A stretch of DNA of 64,000 nucleotides from Lunularia cruciata. Lineage: Eukaryota; Streptophyta; Marchantiopsida; Lunulariales; Lunulariaceae. The notes under the pieces are model-generated. The model was given only the letters and a program-made list of their open reading frames with translations. It was not told where the DNA came from and did no database searches. The position numbers and the translations under genes are program-made. Position 1 is the first letter of the stretch. Every line of letters begins with the position of its first letter. Below are positions 44,561 to 55,491 of the stretch, in pieces. Where the stretch lies: the NCBI GenBank assembly GCA_948567375.1, contig OX419755.1:50796291-50860290 (forward strand), written 5' to 3'.

Positions 44561-46802
44561 ATGGCCCCAAGGAAGAAAGGAAGTAAGGAAATCCGGCTCA
44601 ATGGACTAAGTCGGATTGGAGGTTAGTACTTGGAAGAGAGGCGGGTGATGAGCAGGGATCTACGTTCTTGGGGAAGGGAGAAGTAGCTGAATAAACCCAA
44701 GAGGTGAGAGATGCCTTCTCTTGAACACATAGGAAGGATGACTATAAGGTCAAGAGCTATAAGGATCTGATGAAAAGAGGCATCATAGCAGCAATGATAG
44801 CTATCTTGAAGCCAAAGCAAACCACTTATGTGATGAAGCATCAAGCAGTATTTTTCCACAAGATGTTTGCAGGGGAGCCAATCAATTGGGCAAAGTGTTT
44901 TCATCAGCGGGTGAGACAGATAGTGTGGAACTTGCAAGACAAGTTGCCTCCACACTACATTGTGCCGTTTGCAGCCCACTTCTATTTGGGACTGAACTTG
45001 CTGAACATCGTGGAGAGACACAAGATGGTGTTTCACCTCCACCCTGATTTGAGAAGAGATGTTGATGCGGAGGAGCAGCAATACATCTTGCAGATAAGGA
45101 GCAGTGATGAGTACTACGCGCAGACGGGGCAGAGTGTGCAGTTGAAGGTAAACACTCCAAAGTTGAAGAAGGGGAGTCGATAAGGCAAAGAAGAAGAAGT
45201 GGCAATGAGACCTTAGAAGACGAGGAAAGTAAACCCGAGGAGAGGATTGGTGGTAATTGTGTTGTCAAAAGAGGAGTCAAAAGGAGAGGCCGAGTGCAAG
45301 GAAGAAGACTCGAACAAGAGGAAGAACCCAAATTCACGTTGCAGAGTGGGGAAATGAGCAGCGAGAGTGAAGATGGAGGGGAGATGCAATCGGTACACAA
45401 GGAGGATGAAGGAAAGATGGAAATAGAAGAAGAATGTAACCTGCACATAGAAGAAGTTCTAGAGCAAGAGGAGAAGAAGGTGACCATTCAATGAGGAGTT
45501 TGCTCTAGAAGGAAGGCAAAGTATGAAGCAGGACCAAGTAAGGTAAGAGAAGTGGAGAGTGGAAGTTTGGGGAGTGAAGAATCCATCCCAATAGAGCAAT
45601 TGCGGCTAAGAAGGCAAGTGTCAAGTGAAGAAGAGGCAAAGAAGGAGAAAAGTCCACAAGTTGAGATAAGCTCAAGTGGAGGAGTAAAGTATCGGTGGGA
45701 GATTATGTGCCAATTGTTAGTAAAGTTGGAGCACAAGAAGAAGGAGATGCAGTCAAAGTGTCCGGTGGTGAAGATTGTGTTGCAAGTGTTAGCACAATTA
45801 AAGGAATAGAGCTTGGAGTTGAAGAAGAGTATAACCCGGGGTGGGAAAGAGAGGGAAGAACTATGAGTAGATGCAGAAGTACAAAATCAAGTAATTGAAA
45901 ACTTGAAGAGAGAAGTGGGGAGTAGAGAAAGAATCATAGAGCAAAATGTCATAGCAAGGGAAAGGTAGATAGCGGAGTATAAAATCTTGAAACAACAGTT
46001 TGTTGATTCTCAATTAGAAATTATTCATGTTATGGCAAGGGTAGCAGAGAAGGAGCAAGAGCTTGATAGAATGATGGAGAGTGTAGAAGAAAAGAAGCAG
46101 CTCTGGCAAAGGGAGTTGACCATGGGGTATAGAGAAGAAATAAGACTAAGAGAGTTACTTTGTAATTTGGAGGAGAAGATTGTGCAAAAGGAGAAGGAAA
46201 AGGAGATAGTGAAAGCCGAGTTTGAGGTAGAACTGGCAATGTATAGGGGAGATTGGCTTGCAGATCAAGAACGGGAGAGAAGAATGAGACTTGGGCCATT
46301 GAAGGAGATTGTAACAAAGATGAATATGATGTTGAGTACAGAAGCCAGTGTCCGGATTGAAGAAACAAGATTGCACGAGTTGAAGTTGTTTGTGCAAGAG
46401 ACGAGGAGGAGAAATATGAAGGATAAAGATTTGAATGCCTTGCTGATTAGTCTCAGAACTCGTGTAGATATGAAGATATTAGAAGTAGAAGATAATATCA
46501 CGATTAGATTAGACTTGGTAAAATTGGAGATAGATAAACTTTGGAAGGATGTAAGAGCAAAACTCAAAGTAGATGACATAAGAGTACAAATATCTTTGGA
46601 GTTACCATTAGAGATGTTAGAGAAGATTGGGTCGGGAGATAAAGAGTTAGATAAGTTACCTGCTAGTGTAATTGTAGATCAGAGTGAAGAATTAGTAGAA
46701 TTGGTAGAGGAATTAGTAGTTTTGAAACCCAAGCATAGAGTAGTGAGTGAAGTTACTTTGGGATTGGAAGCCAAGGAAGAGGTAAACATTGGATCGGAAT
46801 AG
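44561..46802 (+). pseudogene. C2: LTR-element coiled-coil protein, interrupted
   Basis: The longest of three related copies. It starts MAPRKKGSKEIRLNGLSRIG at an ATG (44561). Frames then give a globular block (KHQAVFFHKMFAGEPINWAK, LPPHYIVPFAAHFYLGLNLL, VFHLHPDLRRDVDAEEQQY), a Glu/Lys-rich low-complexity middle (about 45180-45490) and KYRWEIMCQLLVKLEHKKKE. The last part is a 271-codon frame (45987-46802) that is almost entirely heptad-like coiled coil (QLEIIHVMARVAEKEQELDR to LVKLEIDKLWKDVRAKLKV) and ends SLGLEAK-like GLEAKEEVNIGSE. The LTR follows 44 bp later. No protease, RT or integrase motif is seen. Several stops and shifts separate the blocks. Function unknown; a gag-like structural role is inference. 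Confidence 0.65.
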
Positions 46803-46845
46803 TAATAGTTTTGAGATTTGAAGAGGCAGATATGAAGAGGTGCAT

Positions 46846-47598
46846 TGTCATTTTGGATCTATAGGTAAGAAGAGTTGTTATAGAACGGTATTTTTGTTAG
46901 TAACTATCATTTGCTTCACTATTTAAAGGTGGCATTTGTAGTCATATGTTATTTAGTGCTCATAATTTCTTAGAATAGATAAAGCAAAGTGTTGTGAAGC
47001 AATGCTTGTTGTCTGAGCTTGATTCCAAGTATCAATTTTGTGTCTATGTTTGTGAGTGTTGGGAGAATTTTGAATTGCAAGTTAGTGTGTTTGTTGGATG
47101 TTGATTCCACAACCTTGATCTTTATTCTATATGTTTGATCTTGAGTGAAGTGCAATCGGAGCAATGTCTTGACAAATCTGAGAGGAATTGTAGTGTTGGT
47201 AGTATTCTGCATTTGTGAGTGCAACGTAGAGTTGATGTGAAGAAATTTCAATCAAGGAAGTTGTGCCCTTAGTGGAGGGGCGGAACACAATTTTGGGGCA
47301 AAGTCATTTTACAATGAAGTGCCATTTTTTGGAGACACTGAATCATCACAATCAAGATTGTTTGGAAAGATTTGATGGAGTTGTGATTACGTGTGACAAA
47401 TTGTTGTGATGAGATTGCGAGTAAGTGCTTGTTACTCTCTTCTAGGTGTGGTTTCTACCTGAGAGATTAAAGATGCAACCAAGAAGAACTGAGATTGTTA
47501 CTGTTTGACTTTGTATTTGACCAATTTTGAATCATATCTCTACAAGAACAAACATTACTCACCATATTACCGCAAAAGTGATATTTTCTGGGTTGTCA
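46846..47598 (+). mobile_element. C-family LTR (3' LTR of C2)
   Basis: 753 bp from TGTCATTTTGGATC to GGGTTGTCA. A TATA-like CTATTTAAAGG lies at 46919-46929. It matches the inverted copy at 42782-43527. It directly abuts the interior of copy C3 at about 47604. Confidence 0.85.
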
Positions 47599-47603
47599 TA
47601 CTA

Positions 47604-49597
47604 ACATATGAAGATGATCTATTTCCAATTTAACCAAACCTAGCTTGATAGAAATATTATTCTCTACATCCAACATCTTTTTATCTATTTGAGTTATGAG
47701 ACTAATTAACAAGGCATTCAAGTCCTTGTCCTTCACATTCTTATGCCTCATCTCCTGCACAAGCAATCATAACTTGTGTAACCACAACTCTTCCATTCTT
47801 ACTTTGGCTTTAGTGGTTAACCTTGCCTTCATCGCTACAATCACCTCTTTGATAGATTCCATTGAGTCCTTCTATCTTTTCTCTTCCATCACAGCTCTAC
47901 TCACTTTCACTTTCTTTTCATACTCGATTGTGCAATCCTCCAACTCCTTCACATACTGGTCAATCTTTGCCTCTAATGTCTTCACAAGATCTCTCAACCT
48001 CCCTTCTTCTTGATGGCGCTTGGTTAATTCACATTGCCATGCTATTGTCTTTTCTTTTACTTTTTTTTTGAATGCATTGAGCTCCTCCTCCTTAGCTTCA
48101 ACCAATTTCCTTTTATTATTTTTCTCTAACTCTACTTTGGCTTGTAACTTTTCTACCCAAAGTCTCTCTTGCATGATTTCATTCACTTTCACTACTAACT
48201 CTCTTCCTTGCTTTTTAAAATTTGCAGAATTTTGTTTATCTTCTTCTGCAATGCTACATTTACCCACAACACTTATCTTTCTTCCTTTCTTATGGTCATA
48301 CTCTCTTTCAACTACAAATTTTCAGATTCTAATCTCCAACACTTGCAATACATTTTTCACCCCGGAATGCTTACTCTGCATCTCCTTCTTCTTCTTCTCC
48401 ATTTGCAGCAATAGCGGACATTCAACATCTCAAAGGTACTCTACTCCTACACACCCTTCTTCCTTGTCTACCTTTTCTTTTGGGATTTTGTCAATCTTGC
48501 TCTTCCCTTCTAAATCCGATGCTTTACTATGAAGTCAGGATCTTTGTACTTTGACCAACACATCATCTTACAAACTCTTATCGTCATCCAAATTGATGAT
48601 GTGATGTGCCACTTTTGAACTTTCCCCTTCTTGCATGACTTGCCTTGGCTTGGCCACCAATCCTTCTTCTTCTTCCATGACCAACTCGGCCATCATCCTC
48701 TCTCCTTCCTCATGTTGCTCAATTTCTTCTTGCAAGGAAGTCACTTTCTCTTGATCTTTTTGCACCTCGGCTTCTCCCTCACTATCCTTGTTGGATTCTT
48801 CATTTTGCAAGGTTAACTCAACTTCTTCTTCCTCTGACCCCTCCAACACAGAGTTTGCTTCATCTTCCAATTCAACCTCCTCTTCTGGTGCAGTATTTTG
48901 GATTTGCTTTCCTTCTCTTTGCCCAATCCTTCTTAACTTATGAGGCTATACGAGAGAGCTCTCCACTTCAAGTCGGTTTCTCTTCTTCTTTATTGGCATA
49001 GGAACCAACATCTTCCTATTCTGTCATGTTCTTGCATAGTGGTCGTCATTGCTTCTCAATTGCTGAATATATTGTTGCTCCCCGTCATTGGCTTCTTGAC
49101 GTAGATCGAGATGAAAGTGAGACACAATCTTCTTCTTCTCATTGTTACTCAATAGGTTCAACCCAAGGTAAAAGTGTGCTGCAAAAGGAACAAAGTAATG
49201 CAGTGGTGTCAATCTCCTCAAATTCAGCATCATCTACCACGTCCTTTGATAAAAATACTACGCCTAATTAATCAGCTCTCTTGCAAACATTTTGTGGAAG
49301 AACATGCCTGCTGCTTTGTAACATAGGTGGTGCACTCTCATTTAAAAATGCCATCATTGCACTTATGATACTCTCCATACTTGGTCCCAATAAGTTTCCA
49401 CCTTGTACCCATTCTTTGTATGCTTTGAGGTGAATGAGTTTTTGACTTCTTGGGTTTCTTCTGCAACTTCTCCTTTCCCCAAGAATGTAGCTCCATGCTC
49501 TTCTCCACTCTCTCATCCTAACACCAATCTCCAATTGGACTCTGTCAATTGAGCCGGATTGCCTCTTTTCCCAACCGTTGTTGGCCCATCTACACAC
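47604..49597 (-). pseudogene. C3: second coiled-coil protein copy, N-terminal and middle part
   Basis: Minus-strand blocks in the same order as C2. RWANNGWEKRQSGSIDRVQL and WVQGGNLLGPSMESIISAMM (49268-49597) come first, then HYFVPFAAHFYLGLNLLSNN and the block around QQYIQQLRSNDDHY (49024-49233). The acidic middle VLEGSEEEEVELTLQNEESN (48568-48870) and the coiled coil (47872-48267, QAKVELEKNNKRKLVEAKEE) follow. It ends DKDLNALLISLITQIDKKML, LGLVKLEIDHLHML at about 47604. The remaining C-terminus is absent here but is represented by C1. Compared with C2 it retains a segment (ESIISAMMAFLNES) that is garbled there. Confidence 0.65.
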
Positions 49598-49892
49598 TTA
49601 CTAGCCGTTATCTCTATCATGAAATTGGGAAAGCTCAAGTTCCAATTGCATGCAAGGAAACTAATAAAAAGTTTACTAGAGAACTTTGATGCAGACCATA
49701 GCGTCTAACTTCCTAATCATTGGGTTCCTCACTACCAATGTAAGGCACTTCCTTCCTTTCATTCTACTCTCCTTTGTGTTATGCTTCTAAAAGACAATTC
49801 TCCCGTCCCCTAGGCGTGCAATTCTAAATCCCTTTGGATTCACAAAAACTTCACTCATTACCACTCCTCTCAATTGGTCTCCCTTAGGACTA
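49598..49892. other. Leader remnant between C3 and element D
   Basis: No long frame. The minus strand reads TGGTAGTGAGGAACCC at about 49732-49747, which could be a primer binding site of C3, but no C-family 5' LTR follows to the right before element D starts. Confidence 0.3.
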
Positions 49893-50583
49893 TGAGCCAG
49901 CTTGTCTCTCACACAGGATGAACCTCTGATGGCTATTATGGTAATGCACCATGGACTAAGAAGGCAAGGAACCCCAACTCCATCATACTCATCCAAGGCT
50001 AACACTCCAATACTCAAGACATTGCTCACTAGAGAACTCAATGAGAGAAAGAAAGTTGCAAATGAAAAGGATGATGAGTACCTCCTCACCCCTGGTTTAT
50101 ATACTTGTGAAATAGTTACGCACCAAAGTTACTAATTACTGGGGTAACTCAAGTTACTAGGCTAAAAGTCAAGTTAAGTCAAAAAGTATAAAGGAATATC
50201 CATCCACATGGGCATATTCCACTAAGCATGTGATCTTATCTAGACCCAACCACTAAGTCAAGGATTCCTTCACATGGGCTATCCTTGGACTATAGAAGAA
50301 TCCAAAACAAAAAGGCTTGCAGGCCCAAGAGTTCTCAACTCTTTCCTCAAAGCCAAACCCCTAGGAATAATATCAAGTCAATACACTAGAATCCAAAATA
50401 GTAGTGCTCATCTTTTCCACTTCCTCTAAAGTAAGGTCCCCTTTATCTTAGCTATGACTAAATTTAGCTTATCATGACTAATGTGGAACCATCCTTTATC
50501 TCTACATAAATAATATCTCTCAAGTATTCGTAATACCAAGCTAAATCTTATAATACTACACACTTGCACAAATAGGTGTTACA
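49893..50583 (-). mobile_element. 3' LTR of element D
   Basis: 691 bp between TGAGCCAGC at the left and GGTGTTACA at the right. It matches the LTRs at 53053-53745 (inverted) and 56827-57477. Confidence 0.85.
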
Positions 50584-51600
50584 TTTTACCTTTGGACTAA
50601 GTTTTCACTTTGTCCTCAAAGTGAAAGTCTCTCTACCTTCTATGATATATTGTTACTTTATCATGGTTAATCCTATCAAAGTGTCTTCCTCCCAACTCCT
50701 TGAGATCATAGGTGTAATTGCCCCACATCTTCTCCACTATGAAAGGTCCAAAGTACTTAGGAAAAAACTTCTTTTGCACTCTCTTGAATCAAATGGAATC
50801 AAACAACATTACCCAATCACCTTCTTAGAAAGGTTCCACCTTCTTCTTGCCTTGCCTCTTGTCATAGCTTTCCTTTTGTTTCCTTTGGGCTTGCTCCACT
50901 TGAACCATAGCAACTGCTCTTGCCTCTTCCAATTCCATGAGTTTATCCTTCCTTGACTTCTTTGCATCACCTCCTTGTGCTTTCTTCACTCTCTTATGAA
51001 TGCATTGGAAGATAGGAAGATCAAAGTGAATAGGTAAGGTAGACTCAATACTGTATACCAATTGAAATGGAAAATATTTGGTGAAAGTCTTCATGGTTGT
51101 CCTATACTCCCACAAAACTGCATGAATTCTTTTATCCCAATGATTTTTAGCCCTCTCCATTCTACATCTTTGGCCAAAATCATGCACAAGGTCTGATTGG
51201 TTCTCTCTACCAAGCCATTAGAATTTGGCTTATAGGATGTAGTTACTCTATGTGTGATAGAGAAATGTAGTAGCATAGCTGTAATGATGCTTCTTGTAAA
51301 CTCTCCTCCTCTATTAGAAACCAACTCCAAAGGGCATCCAAACCTAGTGATAATGCATTCATAAAGAAATCTATGAACTTCATCTTCATTCTTGTCCCTC
51401 AATGGTCTAGCCTCAACCCACTTGGTAAAGTAATCAATAACTACAACAATGTACCAATTGTTCCTTGGGGTTCTATTGAGAGGACCTACAAAATCAATTA
51501 ACCACTTCTCAAAAGGTCCTAGCAATGGAATTGATCTAGGTGGTGGAGTGAAGTAGATTTTCTAGCAAAAGCTTGACAAACATGACAAGTTTTGCAATAA
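50584..51600 (-). pseudogene. Integrase of element D
   Basis: Two overlapping minus-strand frames. The 144-codon frame (51091-51525) holds the core: LIDFVGPLNRTPRNNWYIVV with the first catalytic Asp, SNRGGEFTRSI where the expected second Asp is Asn, and YKPNSNGLVERTNQTL with the Glu. A frameshift at about 51120-51180 passes to the C-terminal part (50825-51187: HWDKRIHAVLWEYRTTMKTF, FPFQLVYSIESTLP, KRQGKKKVEPF). About 250 bp of further C-terminal sequence lead to the LTR, with no chromodomain visible. Confidence 0.85.
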
Positions 51601-52143
51601 TCAAGACAATCTTTTAAAATCCCTCTCCAAAGGTAACTTGCATCTAGAATCTTGAAAGCAGTCACCTTTCTTACAAAGTGTCCTCCACACACTAGACCTT
51701 CATGAAACTCCTTAATGAGTAAGATATACTCTTCCCTACCCCCTACTTTTCAAATGAGACAATTTGTTCCTTGGTGAAAAAGAATATCCTCCACCATTGT
51801 GTAAGGTCTAGATCTTGCTGCAAGGGCCATCCTCTCCCTAGCATGCATCCCTTCTGGATAGTTACTTCTTGCCACAAAATCCACAATCTCCTAGTACTCC
51901 ATTGGAACCTCTCGAGTGACTAAGATTCTCATGAGCTCCTCATCTGGGAAAGAATCATCCACAAGCTCATCTCCATCATGATCATAGGCCCTAGATAACA
52001 AATCAGCATTTGCATATTTCTTTCTTGGCCTATCGTCAATGGTGTAGTCATACTCAGACAGGAGTATCATCCACCTTGCTACCTCCTTTCCACATTAGGC
52101 TTGTTGAAGATGTACTTCAAAGCCTTGTGATTTGTGAAAATGG
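51601..52143 (-). pseudogene. RNase H end and integrase zinc domain of element D
   Basis: Minus-strand translation gives TIFTNHKALKYIFNKP at the right edge (about 52095-52143), then RPRKKYANADLLSRA and FHEGLVCGGHFVRKVTAFKI, and DCLDYCKTCHVCQAFARKS, the HHCC zinc-binding region preceding the integrase core. Stops interrupt it. Confidence 0.75.
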
Positions 52144-52551
52144 TGGTTGTAGCAATATGGAGTTTAGCAATGTAGTTAGTAAGGCTAATGAAATAGAGAA
52201 TAAGCCAAATTAGCCTAAAATATTCTAGAAGCATCTAGGAAGCTTCTTGGGAAAATTCACACCTAGCTTAACTTGCACTCCAAGAAAGTAGCTTCTAGAA
52301 ACTTCCAACGATCTTAGCTTGCACACCAAGTAGACAACTTGGTGTGCAAGCTAAGAAGCTCCCTAGTTAACTTGGCTTGCACTCTAAGAAAGTAGCTCAA
52401 GGAAGTTTCTTGAGAAGCTTCTCAAGGGCCTTGTATGCTACCCATAAATACCAAGACCAGAGCTCATACTAGGCATTTGGATTTTTCCCATATTCAAGTG
52501 TCCCAATGTGAGTTTCCATTCTCTTATTTCTCTCCTTGGTCTCGGTCTTCT
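52144..52551 (+). mobile_element. Family 2 solo LTR inserted in element D
   Basis: 408 bp from TGGTTGTAGCAATATGGAG to GGTCTTCTA, in plus orientation. AAAATGG stands on both sides (52137-52143 and 52552-52558), so the break falls inside the RNase H codons KTIF. The copy contains the perfect hairpin at 52312-52356. The exact LTR start could be four bases further right. Confidence 0.85.
52312..52356. repeat. Perfect 20-bp inverted repeat with 5-nt loop
   Basis: The arms 52312-52331 and 52337-52356 are exact complements around AGACA. The left arm begins TCTTAGCTTGCACACC. The other family 2 LTRs lack the right arm: at the corresponding place (59650-59675) the sequence differs. Confidence 0.95.
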
Positions 52552-52555
52552 AAAA

Positions 52556-52830
52556 TGGTTTTCCCTCTAATCAAGTAGTGTCTAAACTTCTTGAGACCAA
52601 AGATCACTGCCAACCCTTCTCTTTCCATGGCAAGGTAATTCTTTCTTGTTGAAACCATATGCTTACTAGCATAAGCTATTGGATGATCATGCACATCTTG
52701 GTCTAATTGACTAAGAGTGCATTCTATAGCAACATTGGAAGCATCAGTTTAGAGGATGAAATGCTTACTCCAATCAAGTTGAGCAAGAATTGGAGCCACA
52801 ACAAGGGACTTGAGAGGTATATTTTTGGAG
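52556..52830 (-). pseudogene. RNase H start of element D
   Basis: The minus strand shows DASNVAIECTLSQLDQDVHD, HPIAYASKHMVSTRKNYLAM and EGLAVIFGLKKFRHYLIRGK, standard RNase H motifs. It continues across the solo LTR into 52143. The codon before DAS is a stop. Confidence 0.85.
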
Positions 52831-52844
52831 AGGTATATTTTTGG

Positions 52845-52920
52845 AGATAGTTATAGTGAATATAACCAAATCAAGATTGCCCCGGAGCATCAACAAATCA
52901 CTACATTTACCATACCTTGT
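52845..52920 (+). pseudogene. Inverted RT remnant
   Basis: The plus strand, not the minus strand, reads SYSEYNQIKIAPEHQQITTF, which is the YNQIKI...TTF palm motif of Ty3/gypsy RT. It sits exactly where the RT of the minus-strand element D should be, between protease and RNase H, yet in the opposite orientation and only about 75 bp long. Confidence 0.7.
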
Positions 52921-53052
52921 CATTCATTGATGAGATCTTAGAGGAGGTTGTATTGGTTGAACTTGTTGCTTGTTTGCCATGCTCACAACAAATGTTGAAA
53001 GTCTTGAGGGTATCATACCCAACTTCTTCATCAACTTTTTTGACATGGCATT
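52921..53052 (-). pseudogene. Protease of element D, second half
   Basis: The minus strand reads VNAMSKKLMKKLGMIPSR and STFVVSMANKQQVQP, the segment that follows the D-G-G-S active site in this protease family. The active-site half lies at 53746-53936, on the other side of an inserted LTR. Confidence 0.7.
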
Positions 53053-53745
53053 CACTACATTCACCCATTTGTGCATGTGTGTGGTGTTGTGCTATTTGGC
53101 TTGGTATTACAAATACTTGAAAGATATTATTTATATAGAGATAAAGGATAGTTCTACTTTAGTCATGATAAGCTAAAGTTAGTCATAGCTAAGATAAAGG
53201 GGACCTTACTTTAGAGGAAGTGGAAAAGATGAGCACTACTATTTTGGATTCTAGTGTGTTGACTTGATATTATTCCTAGGTGTTTGGCTTTGAGGAAAGA
53301 GTTGAGAACTCTTGGGCCTACAAGCCTTTTTGTTTTGGATTCTTCTATAGTCCAAGGACATCCCATGTGAAGGAATCCCTGACTTAGTGGTTGGGTCAAG
53401 ATAAGATCACATGCTTAGTAGAATATGCCCATGTGGATGGATATTCCTTTATACTTTTTGACTTAACTTGACTTTTAGCCTAGTAACTTGAGTTACTCCA
53501 GTAATTAGTAACTTTGGTGCATAACTATTTCACAAGTATATAAACAAGGAGTGAGGAAGTAATCATCATCTTTTCATTTATAAATATCTCTCTCTCACTG
53601 AGTTCTTTAGTGAGCAATGTCTTGAGTTTTGGAGTGTGAGCCTTGGAGGAGTATGATGGAGTTGGGGTTCTTTTCCTTCTTAGTCTATGGTGTGCTACCG
53701 TAATAGCCATCAAAGGTTTATCCTAAGTGAGAGTCATGCCGGTTC
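53053..53745 (+). mobile_element. Inverted D-family LTR inside the protease
   Basis: About 690 bp in plus orientation, opposite to the LTRs of element D itself. It begins around CATTCACCCATTTGTGCATG, has a TATA box AGTATATAAAC (53536-53545) and ends around AGAGTCATGCCGGTTCA. It interrupts the protease right after the DGGS motif. No exact flanking duplication was found. Confidence 0.8.
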
Positions 53746-54515
53746 ATAGATCCTCCATCAACAAGTGCATCCTTGATGTTATGACCATTCACTCTCACAT
53801 CAATCTTTGAGGCATATTCACAAGCCTTCCATGGTGTTAGCTTGGCATCCACCACCCCCATTGATACTAGAGCTTTTTCTTTCTTCTTCCTCTTGCTCCT
53901 TGTAGAACTCAAACCACCTCTAAGCTCCTTTCTCAAAGTAGGATTAAAATCAATCAGTTGGCCACTGTGATGTTAGCCTTGTGACTACCAACATCCTTCA
54001 AGACATTGTAGTTCCATTGTTGCTTTGAGATCAAGAAGTCCTCCATCCTTAACTTCTTCCTTGGAGTCTTTGTTGTTGATGGTGTTGAAGTGCTTGTGCA
54101 AGTGCTCCTAGAAGAAATAGGAGTATCTTGGCTAGGAGTAATTTCTTGGGAGTGCACATCCTCTACTTAACAAACTCTCTTCTTCTCTTGTGCCAAAAGA
54201 TCCAAATGAAGACCTTTGGAGTTTGAGCACTCACCCCTTCTCATACTTGCTCTCAACCACATCTATGGATGTTATCTCCTTACCTTCTTTTGGATAAGGA
54301 ACCACTTAGGTCTCATTTCCTCCCTCTTTCCCTTTGTTGGCTCCCTCATAACCCCTCCTTCCATGGTAAGTAGAATTTGGGCAATTCTTTTGGATCTGGC
54401 CTCTTCCTCCACAACCATAACAATTTCTATCATTGAAATTGTTGGTTGGTTGGCCTCCTCTATATAGATAGTTTCCATAACTCCTTGGCCCTCTCCCTAC
54501 ATTCTGATCCACCTC
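53746..54515 (-). pseudogene. Protease start and zinc knuckle of element D
   Basis: Minus-strand frames in order: a basic Gly-rich block RNCYGCGGRGQIQKNCPNST (54306-54512), in which the His of the CCHC knuckle is Gln; a linker frame (53954-54157, LRMEDFLISKQQWNYNVLKD); then LTPWKACEYASKIDVRVNGH and KDALVDGGSMN (53718-53936), the protease active site. The LTR inserted at 53053-53745 ends the frame artificially. Confidence 0.75.
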
Positions 54516-54599
54516 TCTCTTCTCCCATAGTTACACCACATTGATCTTGAGATCTGCAAGTTGTTTTGTGATGGTTTGAAGTGTATCCTTTGGTGGAGG

Positions 54600-55275
54600 T
54601 GCAAGAATTGGAGCAACTACTACTTGCGGTGCATTCCTTGTCACCAAAGTATCAGAAGTTCCACCATAATTGTGACCTTGAGAGGATGAATAACCTCCTT
54701 CACCACCAAATCATTCTCATCCTCTTCCAAACCCTCCTCAATATGAATATCCTCAATTGCAATCTTGATAGCTTCAACCTTGGAAGAAGGTTTCTCATAT
54801 CTTACCTTGCTTCTAATTTGTGGTCTCAACCCTCCCACAAAATTCTTGGTGAGCATAGCTCCTATGCCAATCATAGTAGGCTCCACATCATCTCCACCCT
54901 TAATCAACACTATGCAAAATCTGGACTCTAACTTTTCCACTCTTTCCACATAGACTCTCACTTTCTCTCCATCTTCTTGCTTAAGAAAGTTAACCTCACT
55001 TATCAACCTCTCATAAATCTCACTTGGAGAAAGTTCTCAATGAGTGTTGAAGTCAAACTCTCCCAAGACTCTTCTTGCCCATCTCTCCTCTCTCTCTTTT
55101 GGTATTTTGACTCATAGCATGTAAGTGTTGCATCCTCAAAGAAATATGGTAATAATGAGGCCCATTCATTCTTCCTCCTCTCATTGTTTCCTATGCAAGC
55201 TCTCTTGAAATCTATCAAAAAGGACTCCACATCTTCTCCATCCTTGCCAAAGAAACCAAGAAGTTTTCCCATCTT
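54600..55275 (-). pseudogene. Gag core of element D
   Basis: Two minus-strand frames. MGKLLGFFGKDGEDVESFLI, ERRKNEWASLLPYFFEDATL and ESWESLTSTLIENF (55003-55272) pass with a small shift to NFLKQEDGEKVRVYVERVEK, TKNFVGGLRPQIRSKVRYEK and EAIKIAIEDI (54641-55006). This is the capsid-like retrotransposon gag fold. The codons before 55003 are the frameshift point. Confidence 0.75.
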
Positions 55276-55491
55276 AACCCCTCACTATCTTCCTTTTCTC
55301 TCATTTTTTTCTCTCACTCTATAATTAATAAATTATGTACATGACTAACACCATTTGAGAGTAATCCATCCTAGGGAACAAAAAAGGTTCAGGTTGCTCC
55401 AAGATTTCTATAGCAACATCACATCTTCTATCTTATATTAATCAAACCCTCATGGATAGTTTATCCATAAGTTGAAAGATTATCTCCATCA

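Noticed and set aside
44882-45487. 201-codon minus-strand open frame, very Ser/Leu-rich
   Set aside because: It is the complement of the Glu/Lys-rich part of the C2 protein; poly-Ser/Leu is the expected antisense of GAA/GAG/AAG codons.
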